In this document: piece by piece, positions 53,567-64,000 of the stretch
Numbering within the stretch: the stretch's first letter is position 1
Layout: each line of letters opens with the position of its first letter
The notes under the pieces: model-generated
Seen by the model: the letters and a program-made list of their open reading frames with translations, nothing else
Databases searched by the model: none
What the model was told of the DNA's origin: nothing
Assembly (NCBI GenBank): GCA_002179805.1
Contig: NAVB01000132.1
Coordinates: 1 to 64,000, forward strand
Source: Acanthamoeba lenticulata
Taxonomy: Eukaryota; Discosea; Longamoebia; Acanthamoebidae
Reading direction: 5' to 3'
DNA: 64,000 nt
Translations under genes and position numbers: made by a program

Positions 53567-54849
53567 TCAAGAAGACGAGGAGGGACGCGGCCTGGTGGGC
53601 CACTTGTCCAGTCCCCAAATGCGGCGGCCCAGGGGCGTCAGCGCCGGTGGCTGGTGCAGGCCCGCCTCTCGGTCATTGGTCTTCTCTTTCCCTCGCACTG
53701 GGTTGCCCGTGGAGTAGTGTGTGGGCCGCTCGCCCGACTGCATCGCGGCCAAGGCCGTCCGGCGGTAGTGGCGATGCTCCTTCACGATCTCCGGAGTCAC
53801 GCAGGGACCATCTAGCGCCAAGAAGCGCACGAACGCCTGCAGGCGCCAAAAGCCCGGGATCGTGTTCTGCCCGCCGTTGTGCGGCAAGCAGCTATTCCAC
53901 ACCACGAGGTCGCCCTTCTTCAGCGGCACCTCGATCAGGTGCTCGCGGGCGTAGGCCGCATCGGCAAAGTTCACGAACATGGATTTGGGCACGCGGTTGT
54001 CACCGAACTCGCCGTTCTCGAACCGTCGCTTGTACTCTGCAATCAACTCGGGCTTGTGGAAACCTATGCGGACGTAACGAGCACGATCGTGAGCATGCAA
54101 GTTGAGCAGAATCACACGGAATGGAACATAAACAAAGCATTGCCTGGGATGCAAAAGAAGCCTCCGCCACCAACGGGGCAATCAGCAAGGCAGATGCCTC
54201 CTTGAAGCTCCGGGTAGGCCTCAGAACGGCGCCAGAAGTTCCAGTCTGTATGCACCGCCAGGCCTTCGTTGGTGCTGAGATTGCCGTCCTTGTCCTGTTT
54301 GTATGTAGCAAGAACGATCAGGCTCGTGCTCACGATGGCCGTGCTTGTGGCCTTAGTACATAATGAGTGGGCTTGATGCTGATGCGGTCGATGCTCACGC
54401 AGAGCTTGTGGCTCTCGTAGAGTTGAGCAAATACAGAATACAGGTTCGGATGCTGCCGCAGTTCGTAAAGGCCGGGCAGGTGCCACAGGTCCACGCAGCT
54501 GTGCATCGGCAGCTTCGCCCAAGGCTTGGGGTCGTCTGCGAGCACTTACATGAGGTTGCTGCGACTGGCGAAACGCTGCTAAGGAGAGGGGGGGGGGGGT
54601 ATGACCTGGGCGGAAGTCCTTGAGCAAGTCGAGCCGCTGCCAAGCTTGCTCAACGATAGTGTCGCATAGTTGAGACTCAACCACGCCAGGCACGACTAAG
54701 TAGCCTTCATCGTCGTAGCGTTGCAGCTGCTCTGCAGTCAGCGGGAAGCTCAGTACAGCCGGCTCAATAGCGGCAATGAGGCGCAGCCTCTCCTCTCTTG
54801 TCTGCGCCTCACTACGTGTTGAGGCACCAACTTCTCCTTCTGCTTCCAT
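53567..54849 (-). CDS. Phytanoyl-CoA dioxygenase (PhyH) family protein
   Basis: Fe(II)/2-oxoglutarate-dependent oxygenase family. Four exons (54849-54606, 54535-54360, 54294-54144, 54063-53567). Visible: SFPLTAEQLQRYDDEGYLVV at the start, the iron-binding H-x-D in GLAVHTDWNFW, GGGGFFCIPGFHKPELIAEY, and the distal His in NSCLPHNGGQNT followed by the Arg of PGFWRLQAFVRF. All three iron ligands are present, so it should be active. Substrate not predictable; the family includes hydroxylases of small molecules. The C-terminal ~80 residues extend beyond the fold. Intron 3 uses a GC donor (CAG|GCAATG). Confidence 0.87.
54064..54143 (-). other. GC-AG intron, donor CAG|GCAATG
   Basis: Joins FFCIPG to FHKPELIAEY in frame; the in-phase GT alternative would remove the conserved GGGGFFCIPG strand. 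Length 80 nt. Confidence 0.8.
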
Positions 54850-54981
54850 CCTCGGGTGTCGTTGTCAGCAAGTGGTTCCCATCTGTGAAGTGGTTCACAT
54901 CTGTTGTTTCTTCTTTTTATTTTCTCGGCTCTTATTCGCTGACGGGTGGCAGCTGCCTGCGGGCAGCTTTTCGCAAGAACA

Positions 54982-57900
54982 TCAGTGCGTAGTGGCCGTG
55001 ATATCGACAGACTTGGCCGCGAACATGAGCTGGGTGATGGAGCTGGCTAGATCCACGATGGCATACTTGGCCGAGGGGATGGTCTGCGACACGTTCATGA
55101 AGCCGTGGGGCAGGCTATCGTAGATGCGCAGCTCCACCTGTCGAACACAAGCTTAGCACGAGACGCATCGGCACGCGCATGCAACCGTACCGGCCGGCCT
55201 TCCTTCTGCAATCGGTGCGCAAAGTGGACGCCGTCGTCGAGCAGCGGGTCGAGCCCACCGGCGGCGATGTGCGTAGGCGGGAACTTGGCCAGGAGCGACG
55301 CCGGCGCCATGCTCGGGCTGATGTACGGGTCCGTGAACGTCGTCTGATGCGCATCACCCGCACACACACACACACACACACCGCGTAAGACCATCGGTGC
55401 CAGCTGCTCAAAGCTGCAGGCGGCGCTGCGGGCAAGCACTGCGTACGCTTCGCTTGCTCTCCGGCACGTAGGAGTTGAGGCACAGCTCGGTCGAGGGGAA
55501 GTTGAGGACGGGGTCGTGGTTGAAAATGGTTCGCGAGATGGTGGCCGCCAGCGACAGACACAGCGCCGGATAGACGAGGACCACCCCGACCGGCACGGGC
55601 AGTCCCTGATGCATTCCGAGTAGAAAGAAAAGAGGCCTTTAGCCCTGGCCGACAACAGCGAGGAGGAAGGAGAGAAGGGCCAACCTCAGCGATCGCGCGG
55701 AGGGTAATGCCGGCGACCAAGTTGCCGCCCGCTGAATCGCCAACCAGCAAAACTCGGGGCGTGGCCTTGGAGTCCTCTGTGGCGCAGCCATTAGCGCACA
55801 TAATCCGAAGGCGGCAGTGGCGATTGGGGGAGAGGGCCGTACGCGAGACGATCCCGAGCTCGTGATAGTGCGCGAGGACCCACTTGTAGGCGGCGTAGCA
55901 CTGGTGGTGCGCCGTCGGGTACGGGTGCTCGGGCGCCAGGCTGTAGTCGACGGTCAGGATCGGGATGCCGGTGAGGCCGGCCCATTGCTTGAGGTAGGAC
56001 AGATGGCTCTGCGAGGACTGCGCGATGAAGCCTCCCCCGTGGACGTGCAGCACCAGGCAAGGGGCCTCGGCGCCGCCCGCGGGAGCCGCCTCCTCGTCGG
56101 CCGTACGTCTCTCCGGGGCGGTCCGGTCCCCGTCGCTCTGGCTGCGCCCGCGGCCGGACGTGGGCGGGTGGCCGCTGTTGTTGTTGTTGCTGCGGGGAGC
56201 GCCGCGCGCCGCCGCGGCCTCCTCGTCGTGCAGTTCGTCACGCTCTTCGCCCACGGGAATCTGTACAGGTGCGGAGTGGCCGGGCTCGTCGTCGTCCTTC
56301 CTTCGCAGCGCGGGGAAGAGCGAGCGATAGGACGACGGCGAGAACACATGGAACGAAGAAGATGACGCAGAAGAAGTAGAAGAGGAAGAAGAAGCCAACG
56401 ACGAAGGCGTTGGCGGCGCGCCGCTACCGGGTGTTCGCGGCGGAGAGTAGAACGAAGACGACGTGGGCGAGAACGCAGTGGGCGAGAAGGCGTGCATTGC
56501 GTCGTCCTCACTCTCGTCTTCCGTGGTCGCGTCATCGTCACGGCGGGACCAGTAGGCCGGGTCCATCCAGTGGGTGGGCAGCGAGGGCGGCGCGAGGAAG
56601 GAGAAATAGTTGGACAGGGACGCAAAGTAGGTCGACGACGAGGGACGCAGCGAGGCCGGCGGGTCCCAGATGAATCGGGCGCGCATGGTCGCGGGCGGCG
56701 TCGGATGCTTGCTGCTGCCGCCGTCTTCACCACTGCCGTCGTCCTCGATAGGCGGGCACGGAATCTCGAATACTCGCTCGATGGCCACTTTTTGATTCGT
56801 CGAGTAGCCGAGCGAGACGGCGAACCAGTGATACCTTGATAAATTAAAAGAAAGAATTAAATAATTTGAAATAAAATAAATCGGTTTTTGCACACAATAT
56901 AAATTTAAAAAAAAAAGAAAGAAAAAAAAGGGCGTACATGGGGTCTTCGAGGACGTCCCACACAGACCGCAACATGTCAAGGGAGATGGAGCGCTTGAAT
57001 TCAACGGCCTGGCGGGCTGCCTCTCGCGGCGAGAAGGCATACTTGAGCATGCACGAGGAAAACATTGTTTGCTTCGACACGAAGTTGCCCATGGCGTACG
57101 ACTTGCCCGTGGCCGCAAAGAAGATGTTGAGTTGCTTTGCGTAGGAGGCCAGCTCCTTGTTGTACTGCATGCAGACGTGGTGCAGTTGTTCAGTTCTTGA
57201 TCCCATAGCCAAGAGCAAGCGAGAGCGCACCTCGTAGCCCATGTGGTGGGGCTGCAGATGACTGCGCCAGGGCACGCTCTGGGGCAGGGCCGCGTCGAGG
57301 ACAGGCAAAGTCTCGTAGGGCTGGTCGGCCGACGCCGGCAGGACGCCAATCACGGTCAGGCCCTGCACCGTCTGTTCGTGTGTGGCCATTCTCGCGTCCG
57401 TGAGGCAGCTCAGCAGTGTGAGCCTTGAGCGAGAGGGATACGAGCGTACGAGTTCGAGAAGGGCAAAGGTGGTCTGCATGCTTTCCCGGAGCTCGGCGAA
57501 CCTGGCCTCCATCTGGGCGAAGCTGCACTGCTCCAGGAACGAGCGGAAGTGCGCCGACGCCTGCTCGTCCTCCAGAGGCGCCGAGGGCGGGACCTCCTCC
57601 ACGGCCAGCCCCTGCACCTTCAAGTGCTATGCACAATCTCATGTGAGCGCCACCGGTTGCTCGGAGGTGATTGGCAGGTTGGGCGCGCGGGACTCACCTC
57701 CACGACGAGCCCGTGCGTGACGCCCATGTGGTGGATGAGGAACCCGTAGGCCGCGCTCAACGGTTCCTCCACCACGCGCAGCAAACTGAGGCGTCGGCGT
57801 GATGGACGCGGAGCGGTCAGTCCAATGTTGTGTGCATGTGGAGAAGCAGACACGATCCAGGGGCGGAGGAGCACCTGCGATAGCCGCCGAGGGCGACGAC

Positions 57901-58491
57901 GCCGAGCCGGTCGGCCGTGGGGAGCTGCAATTGGCGGATGGCGTCGAACAGGAAGCGGATCTGGCGCATCACGGTATCCAGCTTGACGAAGTAGGCTTGT
58001 GCTTCATCGTATCTGTCGCACAAGCCATGGCCATGTGTGAGCGGAAGGCGAGAAAAAGAAGCAGCACGTGGGCTTACGCGTAAGTACCGCTTGGAGTGCC
58101 TGTTGTCCTCCCACAGGGCCTTGGCGTGACTCACCAGGAGCAGAATGCGGACGATGACGTCGGACAGCGCCTCCTCCTTTGCTTCAAGCGCGGCGAGGAG
58201 CTGTGCCACTTTCTGTTGGACGGCCTCCTGGCCGCCGGGCTTCCACTTGAGCTCCAGATAGCGCAGGTGGGGTGGTGGCGAAGGGAAGCTCGTGAGCGCC
58301 GCAGAGGCCGCCAGATGCGAGGTCGAGGTTGACTCGACGGCGACGTCGGTGGCGCTTGAGTTGTGGACAGTTGCGGCCACAAGTTCAGGAGGAACACTCG
58401 TGGTGGCATCGTCGCACGATGCATCGTCTCGTTTGCCCAGGGCCATAATCTTGCGCAAGGGCCCGGGAAATTCGATGTTCCCCCAACTCAT
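54982..58491 (-). CDS. Hormone-sensitive-lipase-like (LIPE) protein
   Basis: The N-terminal half resembles the HSL N domain: KALWEDNRHSKRYLR, YFVKLDTVMRQIRFLFDAIR, SAAYGFLIHHMGVTHGLVVE, LLLAMGSRTEQLHHVCMQYN, SSCMLKYAFSPREAARQAVE and YHWFAVSLGYSTNQKVAIER. The C-terminal alpha/beta-hydrolase has oxyanion-hole HGGGF, nucleophile GDSAGGN, acid in GGLDPLLDD and base in LPHGF, so it is catalytically complete (acylglycerol or steryl ester hydrolysis). Between the halves lies a ~200-residue Ser/Pro-rich insert with acidic and Asn runs (56,100-56,600), a position where animal HSL carries regulatory phosphosites. The stop follows DLASSITQLMFAAKSVDITA. A CA-repeat sits in the intron at ~55,362. Confidence 0.9.
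55362..55382 (+). repeat. CA dinucleotide microsatellite
   Basis: About ten CA units inside an intron of the HSL-like gene; likely length-polymorphic. Confidence 0.85.
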
Positions 58492-58930
58492 CTCTTAAGC
58501 AGAGAACAAAATGTCGAAATGCAAGACAAAATTGCTGTACGAGGTGGGTCCTCCTTGATCAAGCTCTCCTGGCAAATAAATGAAACTTATGGCGGCTCGC
58601 GTCGTTGCAAGTATTACGACGCCAGAGGTTGGCGCAGGGCCGGTTGCTCTTCCGGAGCAAGCCGCCGACGCGTCGCACACAACGCCCGTTGGGCTCGCCC
58701 CCGTCAATTTCGCCTCCCCCAGATTTCTGGCGCCTCTCGCGGGCAAACGTTCGGTCGGTCTGGCGTTGCGCTCTCAACGTGATGATCACTGATCACGACG
58801 TCTCTTCCACCTGCTGCAAGAAGCTTCAAGTGGCTTCACCAGACATGAAAAAGAGAATGGAGCTGGTAATAGGTCTGTTTTTTCCACATTAAACCACGAC
58901 CAGCGTTCGGCCGCTTGCCAGGGCCGTCGA
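58492..58930. other. Intergenic, nothing recognised
   Basis: Between the HSL start and the WDR89 stop, both on the minus strand. No coding bias. Confidence 0.4.
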
Positions 58931-60369
58931 TCAAGGCAGGGTCCACATGCAGATCTTGGTGTCCTCACCGCCGGTGATGAGGGTTCGTCCCTGGCGGTGC
59001 GCGAGGCCGGCTGCGTGTGAGAACAATATCGCCTTTCACCGTGAGTGCGTGAGTGTGTGACGCACCTGCACGTCCCAGTCAAAGCACCGCACCACCCCGT
59101 GGTGACCGCCGTGCAGTCGAGAAACAGGCTTGATCCCCGTCTGCTCGACTCGGAGCACGTCGACGTTGCCCCTGCAGATGGAAACACTTGAGCGGTTTGC
59201 AGGGGATGCAGCGCGCCAGCGGCTTGAGGACGACGTACTCAAAGGTCCCTGTGACCATGAAGAGGCCGTCGCTCGCGGGGTCGTACTGGCAGTCGATCAC
59301 GTAGTCGATGGGCACCACGCCGGCCAGAGCCTGCCGAGCGTCGTCCAGCTTGGCGACTTCCTCGTTCTGTTCAACGTTGTAGAGGCACATCGTCTGGTCC
59401 GACGAGACGACATACATGAAAGCGCCACTGGGCCCGAAGAAACCGAGCGTCTCGACAGCCTTGTCAGTAGGCGTGACTGCGAGAGCGCCACACGGCCACG
59501 CCACGGTCCGTCAGCAAAAAGCCACACGTGGAAGGAGAAGCCAAGGGGGCCAACCCGACACCAGGGCGTCGTCTTCGTTGGGCTGCGTAGTGTCGAACAT
59601 GCACACGAGGCCGTCTGTCGAGCTCGAGAAGAGCCGGTTCTGTGCGACTGGATGGAAGAGGATCTGGACATCATCGAGTATGAGCGCGAAGCACCTCTTG
59701 TGAAAGAAGGATGGTGCACGCACATGAGTGATCTCCTCGTTATGGGACTCTGAAAAGATGGCCTCGGGCGGTTGCTGCTTGCCCGGCGCGGCCTTGCGGA
59801 GGTCCCAGAAGAGGATGTTCTCTTTGGCGCCAGCCGCCAGCACCATGTCGCCCGCACCGCCGATATCAAAGCTCTCCACCGGCTCATTGGCTACGTATCG
59901 TCGTCACGACAAGCTGACGTCAGCTGCCGCAAGTCACAGAAAGAAGTGAGCGAGGAGCCAACGCACCGGCGAAGATGCAGGCGAGGGCCTGTGTGCGGAG
60001 GTCCCAGCATCGAATGCTGCCGTCGTGTGAGGAGGACCAAAGGAGGGAAGGGTTCTGCTTGGCAAAAGCGATGCGCGTGATTGTGTCGTCGTGGCCAGTG
60101 ATGCGGCCTCCAAAGTCAAGGGTCTGCCGCGAGAATAAGCAGATGCCGTTGGTCGAGTCGGCGGATGCAAGTATCTCGACCGGAGCTGGCGCTCCGGGGG
60201 TGGCCAATTTTGTGGATTTACTGAAGTGGGTGAGATAGGTGGTTGGATCAGCCTCCTCCAGCTGCTGCGCGAGCTGGCGCTGCACCTGACGCTGTTGTGC
60301 GTCGGAGGGCGTGGGCACGATCACCGACTTGGAGAGGAGGCCAGAGGGGATTGCTGCCGGGGCGTCCAT
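58931..60369 (-). CDS. WDR89-like WD40 protein
   Basis: Single WD40 propeller in several exons. Repeats visible: RITGHDDTITRIAFAKQNPS then LWSSSHDGSIRCWDLRTQAL; MVLAAGAKENILFWDLRKAA; ILFHPVAQNRLFSSSTDGLV; DQTMCLYNVEQNEEV; VDVLRVEQTGIKPVSRLHGG; LITGGEDTKICMWTLP at the end. The order and the final GGEDxxICxW match WDR89, a protein of unknown role. Start at 60369 (an earlier in-frame ATG at 60405 is possible). The last exon ends four residues after the final blade strand. Confidence 0.8.
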
Positions 60370-60497
60370 ATCACCGCGAGTGGCAAGATGAAGATTTGCA
60401 CACAACCCCTTTTTTCCTTTATTTTTTCCGTCTTTTACAGGTCTTCTTTCTTTGGTGGTCTTCTTTCTTTAGTGTCTTTCGGCTAAACAAGAACCCA

Positions 60498-61229
60498 CTA
60501 CGCATCGCCGACGGCCTGCCTCTGCATCTTGCTCCAGCGAAGGCCGCACGCATTGCACAGCCTGATATTGGACGTCACTCTAGAGTGTGAGCAGCAGGTT
60601 GGTTCTTATCGGTCGTCAACGTACGTCTGGCTGCCGTGAGGGCCTTTCCTCCATTCTGGGGTCTTCTCGGTCTTGCACCCGAAGCACTGCCGAGGGATTT
60701 CGATTTGTGGTTTGGGTTGCTCCCTTGTTTTGACTGACCTGGCCTTGCTTGCCGAGGACGACCGAGGCTCTGGCTTCATCTTAGCAGCGTTGGGCGGCAG
60801 GCGGGTGGGCAGCTTGTGAGAGCTTGGTGTCGGCGAAGGCCCTCGCGTTGGTGATGATAGCGTAGCGGTCCTATTGGGCGTGAGGTTGATCCAACACATG
60901 GCCAAGTCGGGGAAGAAAGGCGAAACGACGTCGGCTTGCTCACGGATCACCGGCGAAGGAGGTGTGGAAGGACGAGGACTCCACGTCAAAGGTTGCTTCT
61001 GTGCTGGCTGAGCCTCAAAAGCGCTTAGCAGAGAGCAAACTTCCGCGATCTGGTGCAAGACTTGATGGAGAGCTTCAGCAGATTGCTCGTACCGCCCGTT
61101 CTCGCACAGTTGCCTGAGTCCAGAAAGAGCGTGATTGACCTGTGGAGAGTCTGACAGGTAAGAGGGGTGTAAACGGCAAAGAAGCGCAAGGAGAGCTGAG
61201 ACCTTAGCCAAGAGGGAAGTAGAGAGCAT
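60498..61229 (-). CDS. GATA-type zinc-finger protein
   Basis: Two exons (61229-60625 and 60561-60498). The splice unites the finger: CFGCKTEKTPEWRKGPHGSQ, then TLCNACGLRWSKM, the C-x2-C-x18-C-x2-C GATA pattern with the TPEWRxGPxG loop. It sits at the extreme C-terminus. The N-terminal ~100 residues are helical (LLAKVSALLALLCRLHPSYL, YEQSAEALHQVLHQIAEVC); the middle is Ser/Pro/Lys-rich with basic patches. Likely a DNA-binding regulator; targets unknown. Without the splice the frame stops right after the finger's first half. Confidence 0.88.
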
Positions 61230-62223
61230 GGTGTATGGGTCTGGGGTTGTGGTAGTGTAAAGCCTGGCTGTTGTTGGCGTAAGTGAAGAAAAACAAGAAC
61301 TGTTCAGGAACAGTGAGAAGTGGTCGTTCAGGCGACCGGCAGATCCACCTCAGAAAGGAAGCCGTGCATGCCGCCAAAGCCTTTCCTGGCGCTAGCGTAA
61401 TGCCCGCACACAACCCTAAGCCATCGTGCCGGTCTAGGCATGGAGTGGTGCTGTGCACAGTGCATATTGCTCAACCCGTGGTTTCCGATATCATCTGCTG
61501 ATCGCTTTCCACTGCTGTGCTTTTTTCCGGGCATCGTCTGTTCAACCTCTCCCCAATAGGTCGCTTCTTGGACCAAGCCTTTGTCGGCGGAAGGTATCCG
61601 GAAGGTTGGCATTTTCTGGCAATTTTTTTTTTTTTGGCACAACCCGGCAAGAAGGCGTTTCAACCAAAATTCCAGCAGTTGACTGGAAAACGCACGGCAT
61701 GCAAGTGGCGGTCACGCCAAGATGGTGATCTGTGGTTCGGCTGTGGGCGACTCTCGCTACACACGAACGGTGCTGGCTGAGATTTCGACCTCTTTTCCGA
61801 CTCATGTACGTCTTGGCTGAGGTGTCAAGCAGACAGGCTATGTACGCATGAGTTGGCCGGCGTGGGCCTACGGGCGGCTCAGCCTGGCGAGCGCGGCGGC
61901 TTCAGCGTGGGGATGGAGAGAAACGAGAGAAAACAAGCTCCAAACTTGGGGGAACTGGGCCACTTCGTGCGCCCCGTTTGAACCCAGCCCGGCACCCAAT
62001 AAAGAGTAGCGCAAGTCACGTTCAATTATTCAATCAGCCTCCTCTGAAGTAACACAAGCTCTTCTTCACCAAGAAGTAGAGAGCAGTCCGATATAGTCTA
62101 TCAATCACACCTCCTTATTTTCCTTCTCGTTCGCACCTCCTCTCCAAACTTCCAACCACCACCCTCTCCCTTTTAGAGCAACTCCGCCGTCCAGCTACTC
62201 CTTCACCTTCCTTCCACTACACA
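61230..62223. other. Divergent intergenic region, about 1 kb
   Basis: Between the GATA gene start (-) and the kinase start (+). Short ORFs without coding bias. The last ~200 bases are C/T-rich (5' leader of the kinase), with AATAAAGAG at ~61,998 as a possible TATA-like element. Confidence 0.4.
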
Positions 62224-63207
62224 ATGGCCGTCGCTACTACTACGACTACTGCTCTTCACCACCACCTCCACAACGACATGCTCATCATGGAGGAGAACGA
62301 CATGGACCTTATCGACATCCACAACCTCATCGGCAGCGGCTCCTCGGCTCAGGTCTACCTGGGCAAGCACACCAAGCTCAACCTGAGCATGGCCGTCAAG
62401 CTCATGAAAAAGGACTCCACCACCGAGCGTGGTCGCAAGAGGATCGCCCGTGCGCGCAACGAGGGCCTCACGATGGCTGCCCTTCAGCACAGGAACATCT
62501 GCCGAGTTTACGGCACCCTGGAGACCAAGAAATACGTCGTCCTTCTCCTCGAGTACTGCAAAGGAGGTGCGTGTTCCCTTCTATCCCTACTTGCGTTGTT
62601 GAACACTCGCTTACGTACTCCTCTCTACACAGGTGACCTTTTCGATAAGCTCAACAACTTTGGTCCCATGTCCGAGGATGAGGCGCGCCGCTACTTCCTG
62701 CAGCTCATCGACGTGGTCAACTTCATGCACCAGCGTGGCTACATTCACCGCGACATCAAGCCCGAGAACATTCTCGTCGACGAGGCCGGCAACCTCATTC
62801 TCACCGACTTCGGCTTCGCCCGCCAGTATGACTACAAGCAGCGCCTCGACGAGTGGGTGGGCACTCTCCAGTACACTTCGCCCGAGATCGTGAGCCAGAC
62901 TCCTTACATCGGCCCCGAGGTCGACGTGTGGGCCTGCGCGACCGTGCTCCTCGCCATGCTTACCGCCCGCGTGCCCTTCAGCGCCCAACGGGAGTCGATG
63001 GTGGTGAAGAAGATCAAGAACGGCGACTTCTCCTCTGCGATCGTCTCATCGGGCGTCAACCTTTCGCCCGAGGTGATGCAGCTCCTCCGTCACATGCTCG
63101 AGCCTAACGTGGAGAAGCGTGCGACCATGGCCGACGTTCTCGCTCACCCTTGGGTGCGCGGCGAGGGCGCCTTGTCCTCCTCGACGACGGTCTCGAGCCC
63201 CTTCTAA
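62224..63207 (+). CDS. Serine/threonine protein kinase
   Basis: Two exons (62224-62566, 62633-63207), about 305 residues, almost only the kinase domain. Motifs: Gly loop IGSGSSAQVYLG, catalytic Lys in MAVKLMKK, Glu in RNEGLTMAAL, catalytic loop YIHRDIKPEN, DFGFA, activation segment ending YTSPEIV, and VWACATVLLAMLTARVPF. All catalytic residues are present; the general look is CAMK/SNF1-like. The His/Thr-rich N-terminus and Ser-rich tail are short, with no regulatory domain. The intron is 66 nt, a multiple of three and stop-free. GTGCG donor. A long C/T-rich leader precedes the ATG. Confidence 0.93.
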   Translation: MAVATTTTTALHHHLHNDMLIMEENDMDLIDIHNLIGSGSSAQVYLGKHTKLNLSMAVKLMKKDSTTERGRKRIARARNEGLTMAALQHRNICRVYGTLETKKYVVLLLEYCKGGACSLLSLLALLNTRLRTPLYTGDLFDKLNNFGPMSEDEARRYFLQLIDVVNFMHQRGYIHRDIKPENILVDEAGNLILTDFGFARQYDYKQRLDEWVGTLQYTSPEIVSQTPYIGPEVDVWACATVLLAMLTARVPFSAQRESMVVKKIKNGDFSSAIVSSGVNLSPEVMQLLRHMLEPNVEKRATMADVLAHPWVRGEGALSSSTTVSSPF

Positions 63208-63443
63208 GCTATCTTCTGTCTCTTCCTACCCTCCTCTGTCTATCCTCCAACGTCCGGACGGCCAGCTCGATAGCGAGCTTCGCCAATCCTCCTCTTGTAC
63301 CCTCGAACAAACTGATCATGGTGTACCATCTCCTCTGTGAGGTCGCAACACGACATGTACATAAACCGATTTTCTATTTATCTTATCGCACTTTCTCTTC
63401 CTGTTTTGGCCGGAAAAGATAAAGGAAAAATGAATCTTTATTC

Positions 63444-64000
63444 ATGGATGAAGAAGGTGTTGACCCCAACGACGAGTACCAGCTAGCAACTCCGCTGCGC
63501 AAGCCACGCTTGTTTGCTTACGACTGGGCCAAGGGATTTGTGTCCCCCTACCGCCCAGCAGAAGTACTAGTCCCTCCCTCTCCACAGCCGCAAGCCCACT
63601 CACCGCGACTACGATTCGCAGGAAGAAGTTGTGCGGTCGGTGCTAGAGCTGGTACGGCCACAAGAAGACGACGTTGTGTTCGATCTGGGTTCTGGTGATG
63701 GCCGCTTTCTCTTGTCCTTCGCTGCCGCCATACACGAGAGGCACGGAGGCAACACCGTGGCGCGCTCCGCAGAAAGCCCAAAGCCCGTTATAGGCTACGA
63801 GCTCGACGCTAGTCTTGCGGCGCTCTCTCGCACCCACGCAGCAGACGCTGGGCTCAGTCATCTCATCGAGGTGCGAGAAGAAGGCACGTCTCCCTTTACA
63901 CACGACACTGGGAGTTTTATGCACACGGAGCGTTCTAACCTGTGCACGCTGCTGCCGCGGAGCAGACTTGACACAAGCGGATCTGTCGCCAGCGACTATA
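63444..64000 (+). CDS. SAM-dependent methyltransferase, cut by window end
   Basis: Partial. Exon 1 begins at ATG 63444 (LRKPRLFAYDWAKGF); exon 2 from ~63595 has THRDYDSQEEVVRSVLELVR, SAM motif I in VVFDLGSGDGRFLLSFAAAI and motif II acidic residue in VIGYELDASLAAL; exon 3 from 63966 gives DLTQADLSPATI, a motif IV-like strand. The pattern resembles the small seven-strand methyltransferases of the ATPSCKMT group, but the end is missing. The second intron (63884-63965) is GC-AG. The exact end of exon 1 is uncertain (63538 or 63563). Confidence 0.78.
63884..63965 (+). other. GC-AG intron, donor AAG|GCACGT
   Basis: Joins LIEVREE to DLTQADLSPA in frame; the nearby GTGCG gives the wrong phase. Length 82 nt. 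Confidence 0.75.

Noticed and set aside
63539..63594. A 31-base intron in the methyltransferase gene
   Set aside because: A GTGTC donor at 63539 gives a ~55-base intron in the same phase, so the short version is not needed.
1..64000. CRISPR arrays, insertion sequences, integrases, rRNA genes
   Set aside because: None seen; no direct-repeat arrays, transposase motifs or rRNA cores were recognised.

Overview
The window looks like nuclear DNA of a free-living amoeba of the Acanthamoeba type. This is an inference from GC-rich coding sequence, very dense genes on both strands, many short introns with a strong GTACG/GTGCG donor preference, AT-rich intergenic gaps, and a family mix of F-box, EF-hand, C2, RhoGEF and MGM101 proteins. 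No species-diagnostic sequence was used. About 32 protein genes, one decayed gene copy and two tRNA genes were found. Most exon joins below were checked by carrying the reading frame across GT-AG (or GC-AG) boundaries.

Left part (1-20,000): MGM101-like mitochondrial recombination protein (-), kanadaptin (+), cytochrome b561 (-), an unknown coiled-coil protein (+), a mitochondrial-carrier-like protein and a TPR protein (-), a BMT5-type rRNA methyltransferase (+), an R3H/2H-phosphoesterase RNA-repair candidate (-), a polyQ F-box protein (-), and a C2 plus NlpC-like protein (-).

Middle (20,500-38,500): cyclophilin (+), a TMEM223-like protein (-), UTP21/WDR36 (+), tRNA 2'-phosphotransferase (-), a small membrane protein (+), an IQ-DH-PH RhoGEF (+), an EF-hand gene with a decayed partial copy upstream (+), an F-box protein fused to a complete EF1A-like GTPase (-), an LYR-motif/UPF0301 protein (-), then tRNA-Ala(CGC) and tRNA-Ile(AAU).

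Right part (38,900-64,000): cyclin (-), a 74-residue protein (+), a DGCR8/Pasha-like protein (+), an EF-hand/coiled-coil/PH protein (+), a double GNAT (+), ornithine decarboxylase with a long N-terminal extension (-), a PhyH dioxygenase (-), a hormone-sensitive-lipase homologue (-), WDR89 (-), a GATA factor (-), a Ser/Thr kinase (+) and a methyltransferase cut by the window end (+).

The genes are not an operon, but two themes recur. One is RNA processing: BMT5, R3H-2H, UTP21, TPT1, DGCR8-like. The other is mitochondria: MGM101, carrier, TPR with presequence, TMEM223-like, LYR protein. The most notable items are the DGCR8-like Microprocessor subunit with a PBZ-like zinc finger, the F-box/EF1A GTPase fusion, and recurrent GC-AG introns with donor AG|GCACG.
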